In this document: positions 1 through 6,772 of the stretch, piece by piece
How positions within the stretch are numbered: position 1 is the stretch's first letter
How the letters are laid out: the number at the start of each line of letters is the position of its first letter
Origin: a virus
Virus record (IMG/VR): IMGVR_UViG_3300032163_000051
Coordinates: 1-38,474 of that record
Length of the DNA: 38,474 nt
Direction: 5' to 3' (one strand)
Program-made: the position numbers and the translations under genes
Notes under the pieces: generated by a model
Told to the model about the DNA's origin: nothing
The model's database searches: none
The model's input: only the letters and a program-made list of their open reading frames with translations

Positions 1-1
1 A

Positions 2-247
2 GACCTGTCCCAACTCTACGCATGGAGGCAGAAGCAGGGGGCGACGGACTCAACGCTCGTGCTGGTTGCGAACGTCGCGGGTCTCTACGGGAAGCCCTTC
101 TCCTTCACCGACGAGCAGCCGGAGGGAACGTATCTTTATTGGGTGGCTGTTGCTGACGCGACGGGGAACCGTAGCTGCATGGCGACGAAGGTAGCGAACA
201 CGGTGGTGCTGAGTCCCGCGCCGGTCTCTGGGTTCTCGAAGCGGTGA
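2..247 (+). CDS. C-terminal end of a fibronectin-III-like tail or adhesin protein (5' truncated)
   Basis: The frame is open from base 2 to the TGA at 245-247, and the start lies outside the window. The visible 81 residues include a stretch like the last strands of an Ig or fibronectin-III fold (GTYLYWVAVADATGNRS, then a VANTVVLSP strand). Such domains are common in phage virion surface proteins, where they bind cell-surface sugars weakly. The next gene starts with a GTG that overlaps this stop (GTGA), so the two are probably translated together. The fold is inferred from strand pattern only; the full-length function is unknown. Confidence 0.5.
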   Translation, partial: DLSQLYAWRQKQGATDSTLVLVANVAGLYGKPFSFTDEQPEGTYLYWVAVADATGNRSCMATKVANTVVLSPAPVSGFSKR

Positions 248-396
248 GCGTAGAGGTAAAACGAATCCCTTTGGGAGTCAGCGGTGTGGAGCTGCGCGAG
301 ATCCCGCAGCGCAGGCTCAAGGAAAAACGCGAACGACAGAAGCGGGCGGGTAGGCGTGGGGCGCGCCGAGACTCGCAGGCGAAGGAGCGGGCGTGA
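244..396 (+). CDS. 50-residue highly basic protein
   Basis: GTG at 244 overlaps the preceding stop, and the end overlaps the next GTG start (393) in the same GTGA way, so this small gene fits exactly between two coupled genes. The C-terminal half is almost all Arg, Lys, Glu, Gln and Ala (KEKRERQKRAGRRGARRDSQ) and should form a positively charged helix, so nucleic-acid binding is plausible but unproven. No family is recognised. Confidence 0.5.
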   Translation: MSVEVKRIPLGVSGVELREIPQRRLKEKRERQKRAGRRGARRDSQAKERA

Positions 397-1130
397 CTGT
401 GCGTGTTTGGCCTTCGACTTGCGCTCGATGCGGCTGTTCGATCATTCCAAAGACGATGACTAAGTACTGTCGGCCCTGTTCCGCGCTCCGCGACACCGAG
501 CGAAAGGCAACGTGGGCTCGCGCAAATCCAGCTTCTGCCGACGCTTTGAAACGTGGCAAGTCTCTGTATAAACAAAAGATTCGTGAACGCGCGGCATTGG
601 TAGCGTCGGCTGTGCCGCGGTCGCTCCTGTGGCAGTTCGACATGCCCATGCCAGATATGGTCAGGTCGCAGAGCATACGCATCCCCTTCGACCGGGACCT
701 ATCGAAGAACGCTATCTACTCGGTCGGGCGAGGCGGGCATGTGTTCCTAAGGCAGAGACAGCGCGCCTTGAGAGAGGCGATCGCTTGGAGCCTGAAGGAA
801 ACGCCCAACCGGGAGCCGTGGCCGCAGCGCAAGACCTACCTGGACATCCTGGTCCAAAAGCCTCACCACAAGTTCGACGCGATCAATGTCATAGACGGGA
901 TTTGCGACGCTCTCAAGGCCGGCATAGGCGTGGATGACAAGTGGTTCGCCATTCGTAGGCTTGACTGGTTGATCGTCAAGGGGAAGCCTGAAATCCTGAT
1001 AGCGATAAGCCAGGACGGTACCGAGCCGCAGACGGCTTGCTCGAGTTGCGGCCGTGTGCTGGACGACAAGTATTTCACTGGCCACAAGCGAATATGCGTA
1101 GGCTGCACCAGGGGAGAAGAGATTCCCTAG
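393..1130 (+). CDS. RusA-like Holliday-junction resolvase with flanking zinc ribbons
   Basis: This 245-residue protein has three parts. An N-terminal CxxC...CxxC ribbon lies at about residues 10-30 (CARCGCSI, YCRPC). The middle segment at about residues 145-185 matches the RusA active-site pattern: acidic residues in FDAINVIDGICDALKAG, then VDD before the last strands. A second zinc knuckle follows (CSSCGRVL...RICVGC). RusA-family enzymes are dimeric nucleases that cut four-way junctions using paired Asp residues. In phages they resolve recombination or replication intermediates before packaging. Cellular RusA is about 120 residues, so the ribbons are extensions. The GTG start is supported by coupling to the upstream gene. 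RusA assignment is by motif pattern, not alignment. Confidence 0.7.
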   Translation: MTVRVWPSTCARCGCSIIPKTMTKYCRPCSALRDTERKATWARANPASADALKRGKSLYKQKIRERAALVASAVPRSLLWQFDMPMPDMVRSQSIRIPFDRDLSKNAIYSVGRGGHVFLRQRQRALREAIAWSLKETPNREPWPQRKTYLDILVQKPHHKFDAINVIDGICDALKAGIGVDDKWFAIRRLDWLIVKGKPEILIAISQDGTEPQTACSSCGRVLDDKYFTGHKRICVGCTRGEEIP

Positions 1131-1234
1131 AGGTAGCGCGCCCGAAACCCAGGGATGAGTGGCGGGCGCGACAAGGCCCAGGCGGCAGGGACGCTACCTG
1201 GGCCGATTCTTTGGTGCCGTCCGGTCACGGCGCC
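1131..1234. other. Dense hairpin cluster at a convergent gene junction (terminator or structured RNA)
   Basis: Between the resolvase stop (1130) and the converging minus-strand gene end (1285) lie four perfect or near-perfect stems: 1131-1138 with 1192-1199, 1137-1144 with 1163-1170, 1175-1182 with 1197-1204, and 1213-1220 with 1227-1234 (one G-U). The first and third share bases 1197-1199, so they compete. A short T-rich run (ATTCTTT) follows 1204. A bidirectional terminator is the simplest reading; a switching RNA is possible. No protein gene is supported in 1131-1284. Confidence 0.5.
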
Positions 1235-1284
1235 ATGCGGGTCGTCGGGGGAGCCGGCCCCATCCCGCGGCTAGGACGCGGGGT

Positions 1285-1431
1285 TCACTTCTCGGCTTCG
1301 ATCAACTTATTGCCGGCGTGAGGCTTTCTGGGGACCACCTGGGCCACTATCGCGGCCACGACAAGGTATCCAGCTAGGATCAGCAGTAGCACGCTCCACG
1401 CGGGCCGGTAGACGGGTTGCCAGCCGTTCAT
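1285..1431 (-). CDS. 48-residue single-pass membrane protein
   Basis: ATG at 1431 overlaps the upstream stop as ATGA (1428-1431), which sets the start. The protein has one hydrophobic segment (about residues 11-33, WSVLLLILAGYLVVAAIVAQVV) followed by a short basic and acidic tail. It is the last gene of the minus-strand operon. It could be a small holin-like or inner-membrane effector, but nothing in the sequence fixes a role. Confidence 0.55.
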   Translation of the reverse strand: MNGWQPVYRPAWSVLLLILAGYLVVAAIVAQVVPRKPHAGNKLIEAEK

Positions 1432-1712
1432 ACGGCCATCCTCCGGCGCAGCTCGTCTAGCTCGGCCTGCTTCGCGCCCAAAGGCACCATGACGAGACCC
1501 GAGGCACCCACGGTAAGCAGGGCAACGCATTTGCATCGTTGGCAGCCGTAGATACGCGAAAGAAGGCGGACCATCCCGCGGCGTCCGCACTCGGGGCACG
1601 CCGGCCCAAACTCTCGAGGCTCGATTCTCGGTGCTCCGTTAAAGAATTCCCTGCCTGAGCGCGTGAGAGGCAGCCAATCGGAGCCCATGATTCGATTCTG
1701 TTCCCCGCTCAT
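1428..1712 (-). CDS. Zinc-ribbon protein, 94 residues
   Basis: The protein carries CPECGRRG and, about 20 residues later, CQRCKC, a zinc-ribbon layout. A helical C-terminus (KQAELDELRRRM) ends exactly at the overlap with the next gene. A purine-rich ribosome site (AGGGGGGAT) precedes ATG 1712. The early part (SDWLPLTRSGREF) has no known match. Zinc-ribbon miniproteins in phage early operons are usually transcription or nucleic-acid adaptors; the target is unknown. Confidence 0.6.
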   Translation of the reverse strand: MSGEQNRIMGSDWLPLTRSGREFFNGAPRIEPREFGPACPECGRRGMVRLLSRIYGCQRCKCVALLTVGASGLVMVPLGAKQAELDELRRRMAV

Positions 1713-1787
1713 TCCATCCCCCCTTAGCGAAGGCCGGAGACCGGCGGATCTCCGGCGAACTGGACGGCGCGCCGCCGCGCGATGGGC

Positions 1788-2162
1788 TTACCGCCCAGGG
1801 GTTTCATCCGTGGAATCGCACTTGTCGCAGAGCAACGCCGCCGGGTCTGGAATCTCGCCGGGGTCTGGGATAGGTATGCCGCACCTAGCGCAAGGGATGC
1901 GCGTCGGTTCGAGCGGTAGGGGTAGCTGGTCGGGGTCGGGCATCCCCAACCCGGAAAGCGCATCGATGCTGTTCTCGGTCTCGGCGATCTTCTCACGAAG
2001 CCATGCGAGCACGGCTTTAGGGTCGCCGCGATTCATTCCCGGCTTCCACCTATCCGCGCCCTCATCCAATGCGAACCTTAGAGCGTCGTCAAGCATATCG
2101 AGCGCCGCTAGATCGTTCTCAAGGTCTTCGAGCGTCGAGCCAGGTGAGCTAATCGCTGGCAT
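1788..2162 (-). CDS. Acidic protein with C-terminal zinc knuckle, 124 residues
   Basis: The N-terminal two thirds are acidic and helical (EDLENDLAALDMLDDAL, then DPKAVLAWLREKIAETE). The C-terminus carries CARCG and CDKC pairs about 20 residues apart, a likely zinc site, with a Pro-rich linker. A GGAAGG ribosome site lies nine bases before ATG 2162, and the start overlaps the end of the upstream gene by 14 bases. A 75-base gap with only a ribosome site separates it from the next gene. No family recognised. Confidence 0.6.
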   Translation of the reverse strand: MPAISSPGSTLEDLENDLAALDMLDDALRFALDEGADRWKPGMNRGDPKAVLAWLREKIAETENSIDALSGLGMPDPDQLPLPLEPTRIPCARCGIPIPDPGEIPDPAALLCDKCDSTDETPGR

Positions 2163-2394
2163 GGAGCACCGCCTTCCCGGTCTGTGTGTTTACCTCGGTC
2201 CAGCCTTCGTGGAAGCCGTAGAGCGAGCGGATCGACGACAAGGGCCGGTGCACCGCATACCGCCCGACCCGCCGCCATGCGCCTTGATACTCCTTCTGCA
2301 ATACCGTTCCGTCGCTCATGTAGGCGAACTCCATCCCCGAGACGTGCCGGAACCGAAGCCACTCCCTGCGCCCGCGAGCCGATAGTTTGGCCAT
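2149..2394 (-). CDS. Small hypothetical protein, 81 residues
   Basis: ATG at 2394 overlaps the upstream TGA by one base (TGATG), so this start is preferred over one four codons earlier. The sequence is rich in aromatic and basic residues with beta-type stretches (MEFAYMSDGTVLQKEY, then YAVHRPLSSIRSLYGFHEGW). The pattern suggests a small beta barrel or KTSC-like fold, but no family can be claimed. Confidence 0.55.
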   Translation of the reverse strand: MAKLSARGRREWLRFRHVSGMEFAYMSDGTVLQKEYQGAWRRVGRYAVHRPLSSIRSLYGFHEGWTEVNTQTGKAVLHASD

Positions 2395-2774
2395 CAGTCC
2401 CACCAACAGCGCAGCCCGGGGTCAATCGAGAACTCGTCGGCATGCCTAAAAGAGTTCACGAAATCGGTTAGCAAGCCGGAGTTGACGTGCTGGCGTCCTA
2501 CTGTCAATCCTTCAATCGACACGCGAGCGTCATCCCTGCCTCCACCAATCGTGTAGCCGTGGGCCAATGCTCCCGGATGCTTCCGCATAAAATCAACGAA
2601 CTCCGATACGGTTGGGGACTCGTTCTGGGTTTGCTCTGGGTCCATGAGGCCAGCGGCGATGAGGGCGTCGCATGTCGAAAGCCCGAGGCAATCAAAATGC
2701 ACGTAATCAGCCCGTGTTGATAGATGCATCAGCTTGTCGCGTTCTGAGAACTGTGCGTCCGAGAGCTTAGCCAC
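2394..2774 (-). CDS. Hypothetical protein, 126 residues
   Basis: The frame stays open further upstream, but that part overlaps the better-supported Cys-rich gene, so I place the start at GTG 2774, overlapping the upstream stop by eight bases. The product is mixed alpha/beta (SERDKLMHLSTRADYVHFD, then VSEFVDFMRKHPGALAHGY) and ends in a Trp pair (CWWD). It is coupled to the next gene by TGATG. Function unknown. Confidence 0.55.
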   Translation of the reverse strand: MAKLSDAQFSERDKLMHLSTRADYVHFDCLGLSTCDALIAAGLMDPEQTQNESPTVSEFVDFMRKHPGALAHGYTIGGGRDDARVSIEGLTVGRQHVNSGLLTDFVNSFRHADEFSIDPGLRCWWD

Positions 2775-3066
2775 GGGGCACCTCAGCTTTCTGCTGCACC
2801 TGGTAGGTCGCGGCCACGCCGTCATGCTCGTTCTCGATCCACCATTTTGCACACGGGGCGCACATCGCAAGGCGAACCCTGCCGCGCGGCATCGTCGGGG
2901 TCTGAGTGACTTCGCATTGCCATTCGAGCACAACCACGCAGACGGCGCGATCCCGACAAGGACATTTGGGACCGTGCCCCGGCGAATGAGTACAAGCATG
3001 GCCCGTACATTTCACCGAATCGCACGCGCACCGCTCGCTCGCTCCTACCTTGCTCTTGCTTTCCAT
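2767..3066 (-). CDS. Cys/His-rich protein, 99 residues
   Basis: Starting at ATG 3066 behind a GGGGAGG ribosome site, the protein has many metal-ligand-type residues: CACDSVKCTGHACTH, then CPCRDRAVC, then CEV and CAPCAKWW. This could bind two or more zinc ions. A good sigma70-type promoter lies about 60 bases upstream (3123-3151), so this gene may begin its own transcript. No family recognised; a nucleic-acid or protein adaptor role is inferred from composition only. Confidence 0.6.
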   Translation of the reverse strand: MESKSKVGASERCACDSVKCTGHACTHSPGHGPKCPCRDRAVCVVVLEWQCEVTQTPTMPRGRVRLAMCAPCAKWWIENEHDGVAATYQVQQKAEVPRG

Positions 3067-3122
3067 CTCCTGCCTCCCCTGCGTCTGGTGACGGCCACCC
3101 ATTGACCGCCCCGTCACTACCA

Positions 3123-3151
3123 AAGATACACCGAAGTTTACTTGGTGGCAA
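3123..3151 (-). promoter_or_regulatory. Sigma70-type promoter, minus strand
   Basis: Read on the minus strand: TTGCCA (3151-3146), a 17-base spacer, then TATCTT (3128-3123). Predicted start of transcription is near 3115, giving a leader of about 50 bases before ATG 3066. It lies just after the end of the HNH-like gene. Confidence 0.5.
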
Positions 3152-3154
3152 ACA

Positions 3155-3544
3155 TTATTTCTTAGGGGAACGATGCCAGAGGCGATGGCAACGGCGGCAA
3201 AGCCAGATGATTGAGAGTGGCTCGGAGTAGTCGGGGTGGTGGGCGTCGAGGATCGGGGTTTGCTTCTCGCAGTCCTGGCACGCTGGCGGTTTGGCAATCC
3301 TCCCCGAAACGATCTCGCGCCGGAGAAGCCGAAGAGCGCGCTCTGCGACTGCCACGGACTCAGGGCCGGACGGAGACTTGTCGGTCCTGTGAATGGCGAA
3401 TCTGCGAGCCGCCGCAATTCGAGACCAGCAGAGCAGGCAATCCCGACGGCGCGCCGAGCCATAACCGTACTTCGGGAAATCCGCCTGCAACTTCTTAACC
3501 CCGCAAGTGCGACAAGTCTTCAGCACGCCGAAAGCGTGTGACAT
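3155..3544 (-). CDS. HNH-like zinc-finger protein, 129 residues
   Basis: The protein has an N-terminal CRTCG...CLLC pair, a helical middle, and a C-terminal HNH-type beta-beta-metal core: CQDCEKQ, then LDAHHPDYSEPLSIIWLC, then CHRLWH. The two Cys pairs would hold structural zinc and the HH/H residues would form the catalytic metal site. Small proteins of this kind are common in phage early operons, and whether they cut DNA is often unclear. The start is the first Met of the frame; the region upstream is gene-poor. Confidence 0.65.
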   Translation of the reverse strand: MSHAFGVLKTCRTCGVKKLQADFPKYGYGSARRRDCLLCWSRIAAARRFAIHRTDKSPSGPESVAVAERALRLLRREIVSGRIAKPPACQDCEKQTPILDAHHPDYSEPLSIIWLCRRCHRLWHRSPKK

Positions 3545-4090
3545 ATCGGCAAGGCTGTCAAGCGAAACCGCGTGACAGATACGCCCCCCTCGCGCCTACG
3601 CGCGCGAAGAACAACAGAGAGAATACACAGACGACCGTACGGGGACATACGTACACGGCTTGAAGCAAAGGAAAGGATCGCAAGCTCTCCGGCCTCTGCG
3701 CTCTTGAAGGCGCTTTTACGGTCGGTCGCGGCGCGGGAGTGTTGATGCGCGCCGGGCCGGTGCCGCTGGCCGATTGCGCTCTGGGGCGCTTGCGGGGCGT
3801 CTGGCGGCTATCGAGCGGGGCGCGCGGGGGCAAGGTAGGCAAAGGGCGGGTCGTGCGTCCAGGGCGTTCTGGCGCGGTCTGGGGCGCACCGTGGCAAGCA
3901 CTCCCTGGGCATAGCGGGGTCAGGCAGCGCGAAGCGTGGGACAGCGGGGGCGCATCCGGCAGGCAGGGGACCGCGGGCCGGCATCCGGGCACCTGGCGCT
4001 ACAAGGCGTCACCACCTGGCGCGGAGTCCCAAGCGTACCTGCGGCAGTGCGGGGGTGAGGGTGGTACTTCGGCGTGCGTCTTGGGTCCCA
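3545..4090. other. Gene-poor, G-rich segment inside the early operon
   Basis: No convincing gene is seen in 546 bases. The plus strand is strongly G-rich (runs of GGGG and GCGGGG, with TCTGGGGCGC occurring twice, near 3779 and 3878). An inverted repeat of GTACG lies near 3637-3652. A minus-strand open frame (3558-3992) is possible, but it is Pro/Arg/Ser-rich, has no ribosome site and looks non-coding. A replication origin or a long structured leader are possible readings; neither is shown. Confidence 0.35.
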
Positions 4091-4378
4091 TCATTGCTGG
4101 TCGTCTGGGGTATGGGACCAGAGGTTATCGCGGATGGCGAGGTATCTGAGGTGGTCGTACATTCTGCGAGCGGTGGAGTGGTGCCTGTGGGAGTCGAGGG
4201 AGCGTTGTCTTGTGGCGTAGGGGGTATTGAGGCGGCGTTGGTCTTGGTTCCAGACGCGGTAGTAGGAGCGGATGTGGTCGCAGGCTATGCAGTGGCATCC
4301 TTTTGTGGTGCCTAGCTTTTTGGTGATTCGGCATCGGTAGTGGTTGAAGGTTTGTGGTGGGGGCATGGTGGGTCCCAT
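4091..4378 (-). CDS. Small Cys/His zinc-finger-like protein, 95 residues
   Basis: Likely metal ligands are HYRCR and GCHCIACDH, within a basic, Tyr- and Arg-rich sequence (IRSYYRVWNQDQRRLN). A second Met four codons in (4366) is an alternative start; neither has a clear ribosome site. It lies eight bases after the upstream gene, in the same direction. A GGGTCCC box covers its first codons. DNA or RNA binding is plausible; no family recognised. Confidence 0.5.
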   Translation of the reverse strand: MGPTMPPPQTFNHYRCRITKKLGTTKGCHCIACDHIRSYYRVWNQDQRRLNTPYATRQRSLDSHRHHSTARRMYDHLRYLAIRDNLWSHTPDDQQ

Positions 4379-4386
4379 ATTTGTGG

Positions 4387-4743
4387 TTAGGGGGTCAGGT
4401 TGGGTCCCCTATTTTGGTGGGGTGGTGTGGGGGTGGGTCCCTTTGGGGTTGGGGCTCCTATTCGTTTGAGTTCTCGGGCCACGGCGCGTTCGAGGTTTGG
4501 GTCCACGTGGTCGAACGTGAACGGGAGTTGGTTGGGGTCCCGTTTGGGTGGTTTGGGGTGGTGGATGCGTGCGTGGATTTTACAGAGTTGGGCGCCTGTT
4601 TCTGGCATAGCGTGGGCTTTGAAGGTGCAGCGGTGGCCCTTGACGCTGATCCGGTCTCCGTTTCCGCGGAGGCCGAAGTAGTTCCATCGCTCTGGGACGT
4701 GGGCGATGCACTGTGGGAGTGGTGGGCGCCTTTGGCGTTTCAT
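4387..4743 (-). CDS. Hypothetical basic protein, 118 residues
   Basis: ATG 4743 overlaps the upstream TGA (ATGA, 4740-4743), so the earlier in-frame Met at 4779 is rejected. Possible metal ligands are spread through the chain (C12, CTFKAHAMPETGAQLCKIHARIHH). The middle is basic and beta-like, and the last 20 residues are Pro/Thr-rich (the minus-strand reading of the G-rich plus strand). Function unknown. Confidence 0.5.
   Translation of the reverse strand: MKRQRRPPLPQCIAHVPERWNYFGLRGNGDRISVKGHRCTFKAHAMPETGAQLCKIHARIHHPKPPKRDPNQLPFTFDHVDPNLERAVARELKRIGAPTPKGPTPTPPHQNRGPNLTP
4419..4454 (+). repeat. Potential G-quadruplex motif
   Basis: Five runs of at least three G occur at 4419-4422, 4429-4433, 4435-4437, 4445-4448 and 4451-4454, with loops of 6, 1, 7 and 2 bases. 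This meets the usual G-quadruplex pattern. It is on the template strand of the minus-strand gene that covers it. Confidence 0.45.
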
Positions 4744-4958
4744 GTGGTCCCTCGAAGTCCAAGCCAGCGTTTCCACCACGGGAGGCGATTGGGTAGACGC
4801 ACTAGGGTCCCGGGTTCTATTCCAGGTCCCGTGAACCAGGTGTTTGTTGGGTAGGTGTCGTCGTGCCGGCGGAACAGGTTTATTTCGGGGCAGGTTGCCG
4901 TGACGCGGGTTAGGGCTTCGCGGTCCTGTCGCGTTGGCACGAGGTCGGAGCGGCTCAC
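4740..4958 (-). CDS. Small hypothetical protein, 72 residues
   Basis: GTG 4958 overlaps the upstream stop (GTGA), and the stop overlaps the next start (ATGA), so it fits tightly in the operon. The sequence is basic with a Trp-rich end (LPWWKRWLGL) that could be amphipathic. No family recognised. Confidence 0.5.
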   Translation of the reverse strand: MSRSDLVPTRQDREALTRVTATCPEINLFRRHDDTYPTNTWFTGPGIEPGTLVRLPNRLPWWKRWLGLRGTT

Positions 4959-5470
4959 TGGGGTGTTCCTTCGCTCGAAGGCGGGTCAGGGTGGGCGGGG
5001 GCGCCGGTCTGCGGTTCCGGGGGGGCGGCGGTGATCTCGAGGGTTCCGTGTTCTTGGTCTCGGTGGAAGGTGAGGATCCAGCCTCGGTACTTGGCGATGA
5101 TGGCGCGGGAGAGCGAGAGTCCTCCGGAGCGGTCTGCGAAGGCGGCGAGGGCGGCGGCCTGCTCGGACTCGGCGGCCATCTGGCCTTTCTCCTGGCTCAA
5201 GAGGAGCTGGTCTAGGGGGCGTTCGATCCACGGGTAGGAGCACCCGCTACACATGCGGTGGACGTGCTCGCCGTCGAGTTCGCATGCTCGAAGTCTTGGT
5301 AGCAAGGATTGTCCTGGCAGGCAGAACATCATCATCTGCTTGTCGCATCCGCACTTGGGGCAGTGGCCGTTGGTGTGGTTGAAGGCGTGGGCGACGGTTG
5401 AGTCGTGTCCTTGGACTGACTCCAGGACCGCTAGGCGGTCGCTGTGGGCTTGGCGGGTTTCTTTGCTCAT
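4955..5470 (-). CDS. Zinc-binding hypothetical protein, 171 residues
   Basis: A ribbon-like site is formed by CPKCGCDKQ (about residue 37) and CSGCSYPW (about residue 74). A helical Gln/Ala-rich middle follows (about residues 85-115), then a beta hairpin-like segment (KYRGWILTFHRDQEHGTLEI), and a Pro-rich tail. The ribosome site GGAGGT sits within the end of the upstream gene, seven bases before ATG 5470. It is probably a nucleic-acid-associated early protein; this is inference from composition. Confidence 0.6.
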   Translation of the reverse strand: MSKETRQAHSDRLAVLESVQGHDSTVAHAFNHTNGHCPKCGCDKQMMMFCLPGQSLLPRLRACELDGEHVHRMCSGCSYPWIERPLDQLLLSQEKGQMAAESEQAAALAAFADRSGGLSLSRAIIAKYRGWILTFHRDQEHGTLEITAAPPEPQTGAPAHPDPPSSEGTPQ

Positions 5471-5473
5471 CTC

Positions 5474-5857
5474 TCAGACCTCCGGTGGCGGGGGAACGTC
5501 CTCCGCGGGTTGGGGTTCTTCTGCTTCCCATGCGTCGCCTTTTGGTAATATGTCCCTTGGTATTACGAATCCTTGAGCTGGTGGGATCCAGGCCGATTCC
5601 GGTATATCCGCCGGCGGTGTTGTGTAGTTTGTGTCATGGCGCATCGAAAACATCGACCGGCATGTCTCTGGGTGGCGGCTGGCGCAACTGGCCGCGTTTC
5701 TGAGCAGCCATGTCGCGTAAGCCTTGGCCTCGATGGATCCTCGGTGCTCCCTGGGTGAGTCTCCGAGCGGTTCCCATCCCGACGGTATGAGTCCTTCGTT
5801 CTGATACCCTCCCAACACGTCCCACAGCTCGCTCGAGAGTTCCTTTGGGCGGGTCAT
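5474..5857 (-). CDS. Hypothetical protein downstream of the replication gene, 127 residues
   Basis: ATG 5857 overlaps the stop of the replication gene (ATGA). The first half is helical (PKELSSELWDVLGGYQNEGL, then IEAKAYATWLLRNAASC). The C-terminus is acidic and Pro-rich (AEEPQPAEDVPPPPEV). Its place directly after a replisome-organiser-like gene is where phages often keep helicase-loader or partner proteins, but it lacks a Walker motif, so it is not a DnaC-type ATPase. Function unknown. Confidence 0.55.
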   Translation of the reverse strand: MTRPKELSSELWDVLGGYQNEGLIPSGWEPLGDSPREHRGSIEAKAYATWLLRNAASCASRHPETCRSMFSMRHDTNYTTPPADIPESAWIPPAQGFVIPRDILPKGDAWEAEEPQPAEDVPPPPEV

Positions 5858-6630
5858 TTTTGGTTCTCCCGTTCCCAGTTCAGCCGGTCGGCTTGGGCTT
5901 TTCTAAGCGCGGCGCCACCGTCGCTACCAGGTCCCTGTGGGCGCTTTTGAGCGCCGTTCTGTGGGGCTATGTCGTTGTGCTCCCACGTTCTAACCGCTGC
6001 TTTCCAAGACTTCATCGTGGCCTTGCCAACCCTCCAACCGTTCGACTCGTAGTGGTCCATCCACGCCTGGGGGTCCACCGAGTTCTTCCGCTCCAGGCAG
6101 TACGCTTTGACCTCCTCGAGAGTTGGTGGCGTGAACCGTGACCGCGCAGCGGGCACAGTGTCTTTCTTCTTCTTTGCCTCTACCTCTACTTCTGCCTCTG
6201 CCTCTGCCTGTATTGAATCGCTTGAAGGTTTCTGACGCTCTTTGACGTTAGTTGAGTCCTTGCGGCGCTTTGGTTTGAGTACCGTTTCGTAGTATCGCTG
6301 CATGTACTCTTTCTTGTCCTCTTCGGTCTGCATGGCTCGGTATTTCTCGTAATTCACGACCTTGATTCCGCGGGCGACCAACCCGTTTGACAGTATGCGC
6401 CGGCCCTCTTCCTCGGGGCTCCCGCTGTTGGGGTCTGGAGAGAGCAGGACGGTGGCCGCGGCCTCGAGGCGGTCTTTGGGCCATCGGAGGATCTGCCCGA
6501 AGGAGGTGAGGTTCATGTCGATGAACCCGGTCTTGTCGCAGTGGACGCACAGGCAAATAAAAAGCTCGCGGGCGTCCTCCATCTCCGCGAGCGATCCGTA
6601 GTACACCGTCCTGAATATCTTCCCGTACAC
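5854..6630 (-). CDS. Phage replisome organiser-like replication protein
   Basis: I place the start at GTG 6630, behind GGGAGGT, because the product then begins VYGKIFRTVYYGSLAEM, like the opening of phage replisome-organiser N-terminal domains. The frame is also open to a TTG at 6648. The N-terminal domain (about residues 1-95) is winged-helix-like. A Lys/Glu/Ala-rich linker follows (about 110-160). The C-terminal module TPPTLEEVKAYCLERKN...WMDHYESNGW...MKSWKAAVRTWEHN is a hallmark seen in many phage replication-initiation proteins. Such proteins bind the phage origin and recruit the host helicase. It heads the minus-strand operon. Assigned from motif recognition. Confidence 0.75.
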   Translation of the reverse strand: MYGKIFRTVYYGSLAEMEDARELFICLCVHCDKTGFIDMNLTSFGQILRWPKDRLEAAATVLLSPDPNSGSPEEEGRRILSNGLVARGIKVVNYEKYRAMQTEEDKKEYMQRYYETVLKPKRRKDSTNVKERQKPSSDSIQAEAEAEVEVEAKKKKDTVPAARSRFTPPTLEEVKAYCLERKNSVDPQAWMDHYESNGWRVGKATMKSWKAAVRTWEHNDIAPQNGAQKRPQGPGSDGGAALRKAQADRLNWERENQK

Positions 6631-6658
6631 GGCACCTCCCTTCGCCAATCAGGATGAT

Positions 6659-6740
6659 GTCAACCAAGCCAACGTTGACGCATGTTTGCGCCCGTCCAAG
6701 ATCGGAGTCAACAGAAATCTTTAGAAATCTTTGCTTGACT
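6659..6740. promoter_or_regulatory. Operator-like repeats in the divergent control region
   Basis: GTCAAC occurs at 6659-6664 and 6707-6712, and its inverse GTTGAC at 6674-6679, so the first and third form a perfect inverted repeat with a nine-base gap. A ten-base unit AGAAATCTTT is repeated back to back at 6713-6722 and 6723-6732, directly against the plus-strand -35 box. These are plausible operators for the HTH protein encoded next door, and could control both directions. Binding is inferred. Confidence 0.45.
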
Positions 6741-6763
6741 GCAAATAACTTGTTTGGTACTTT
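6735..6763 (+). promoter_or_regulatory. Sigma70-type promoter with almost no leader, plus strand
   Basis: TTGACT (6735-6740), a 17-base spacer, then TACTTT (6758-6763). The expected transcript start near 6770 is only about three bases before ATG 6773, and no ribosome-binding sequence precedes that ATG, so translation would be leaderless or nearly so, as known for some phage repressor transcripts. Confidence 0.45.
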
Positions 6764-6772
6764 CCAGGCACG

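Noticed and set aside
3558-3992. 144-codon minus-strand open frame from GTG 3992
   Set aside because: Pro/Arg/Ser-rich composition driven by the G-rich opposite strand, no ribosome site, no recognisable motif. Kept only as a remark under the gene-poor segment.
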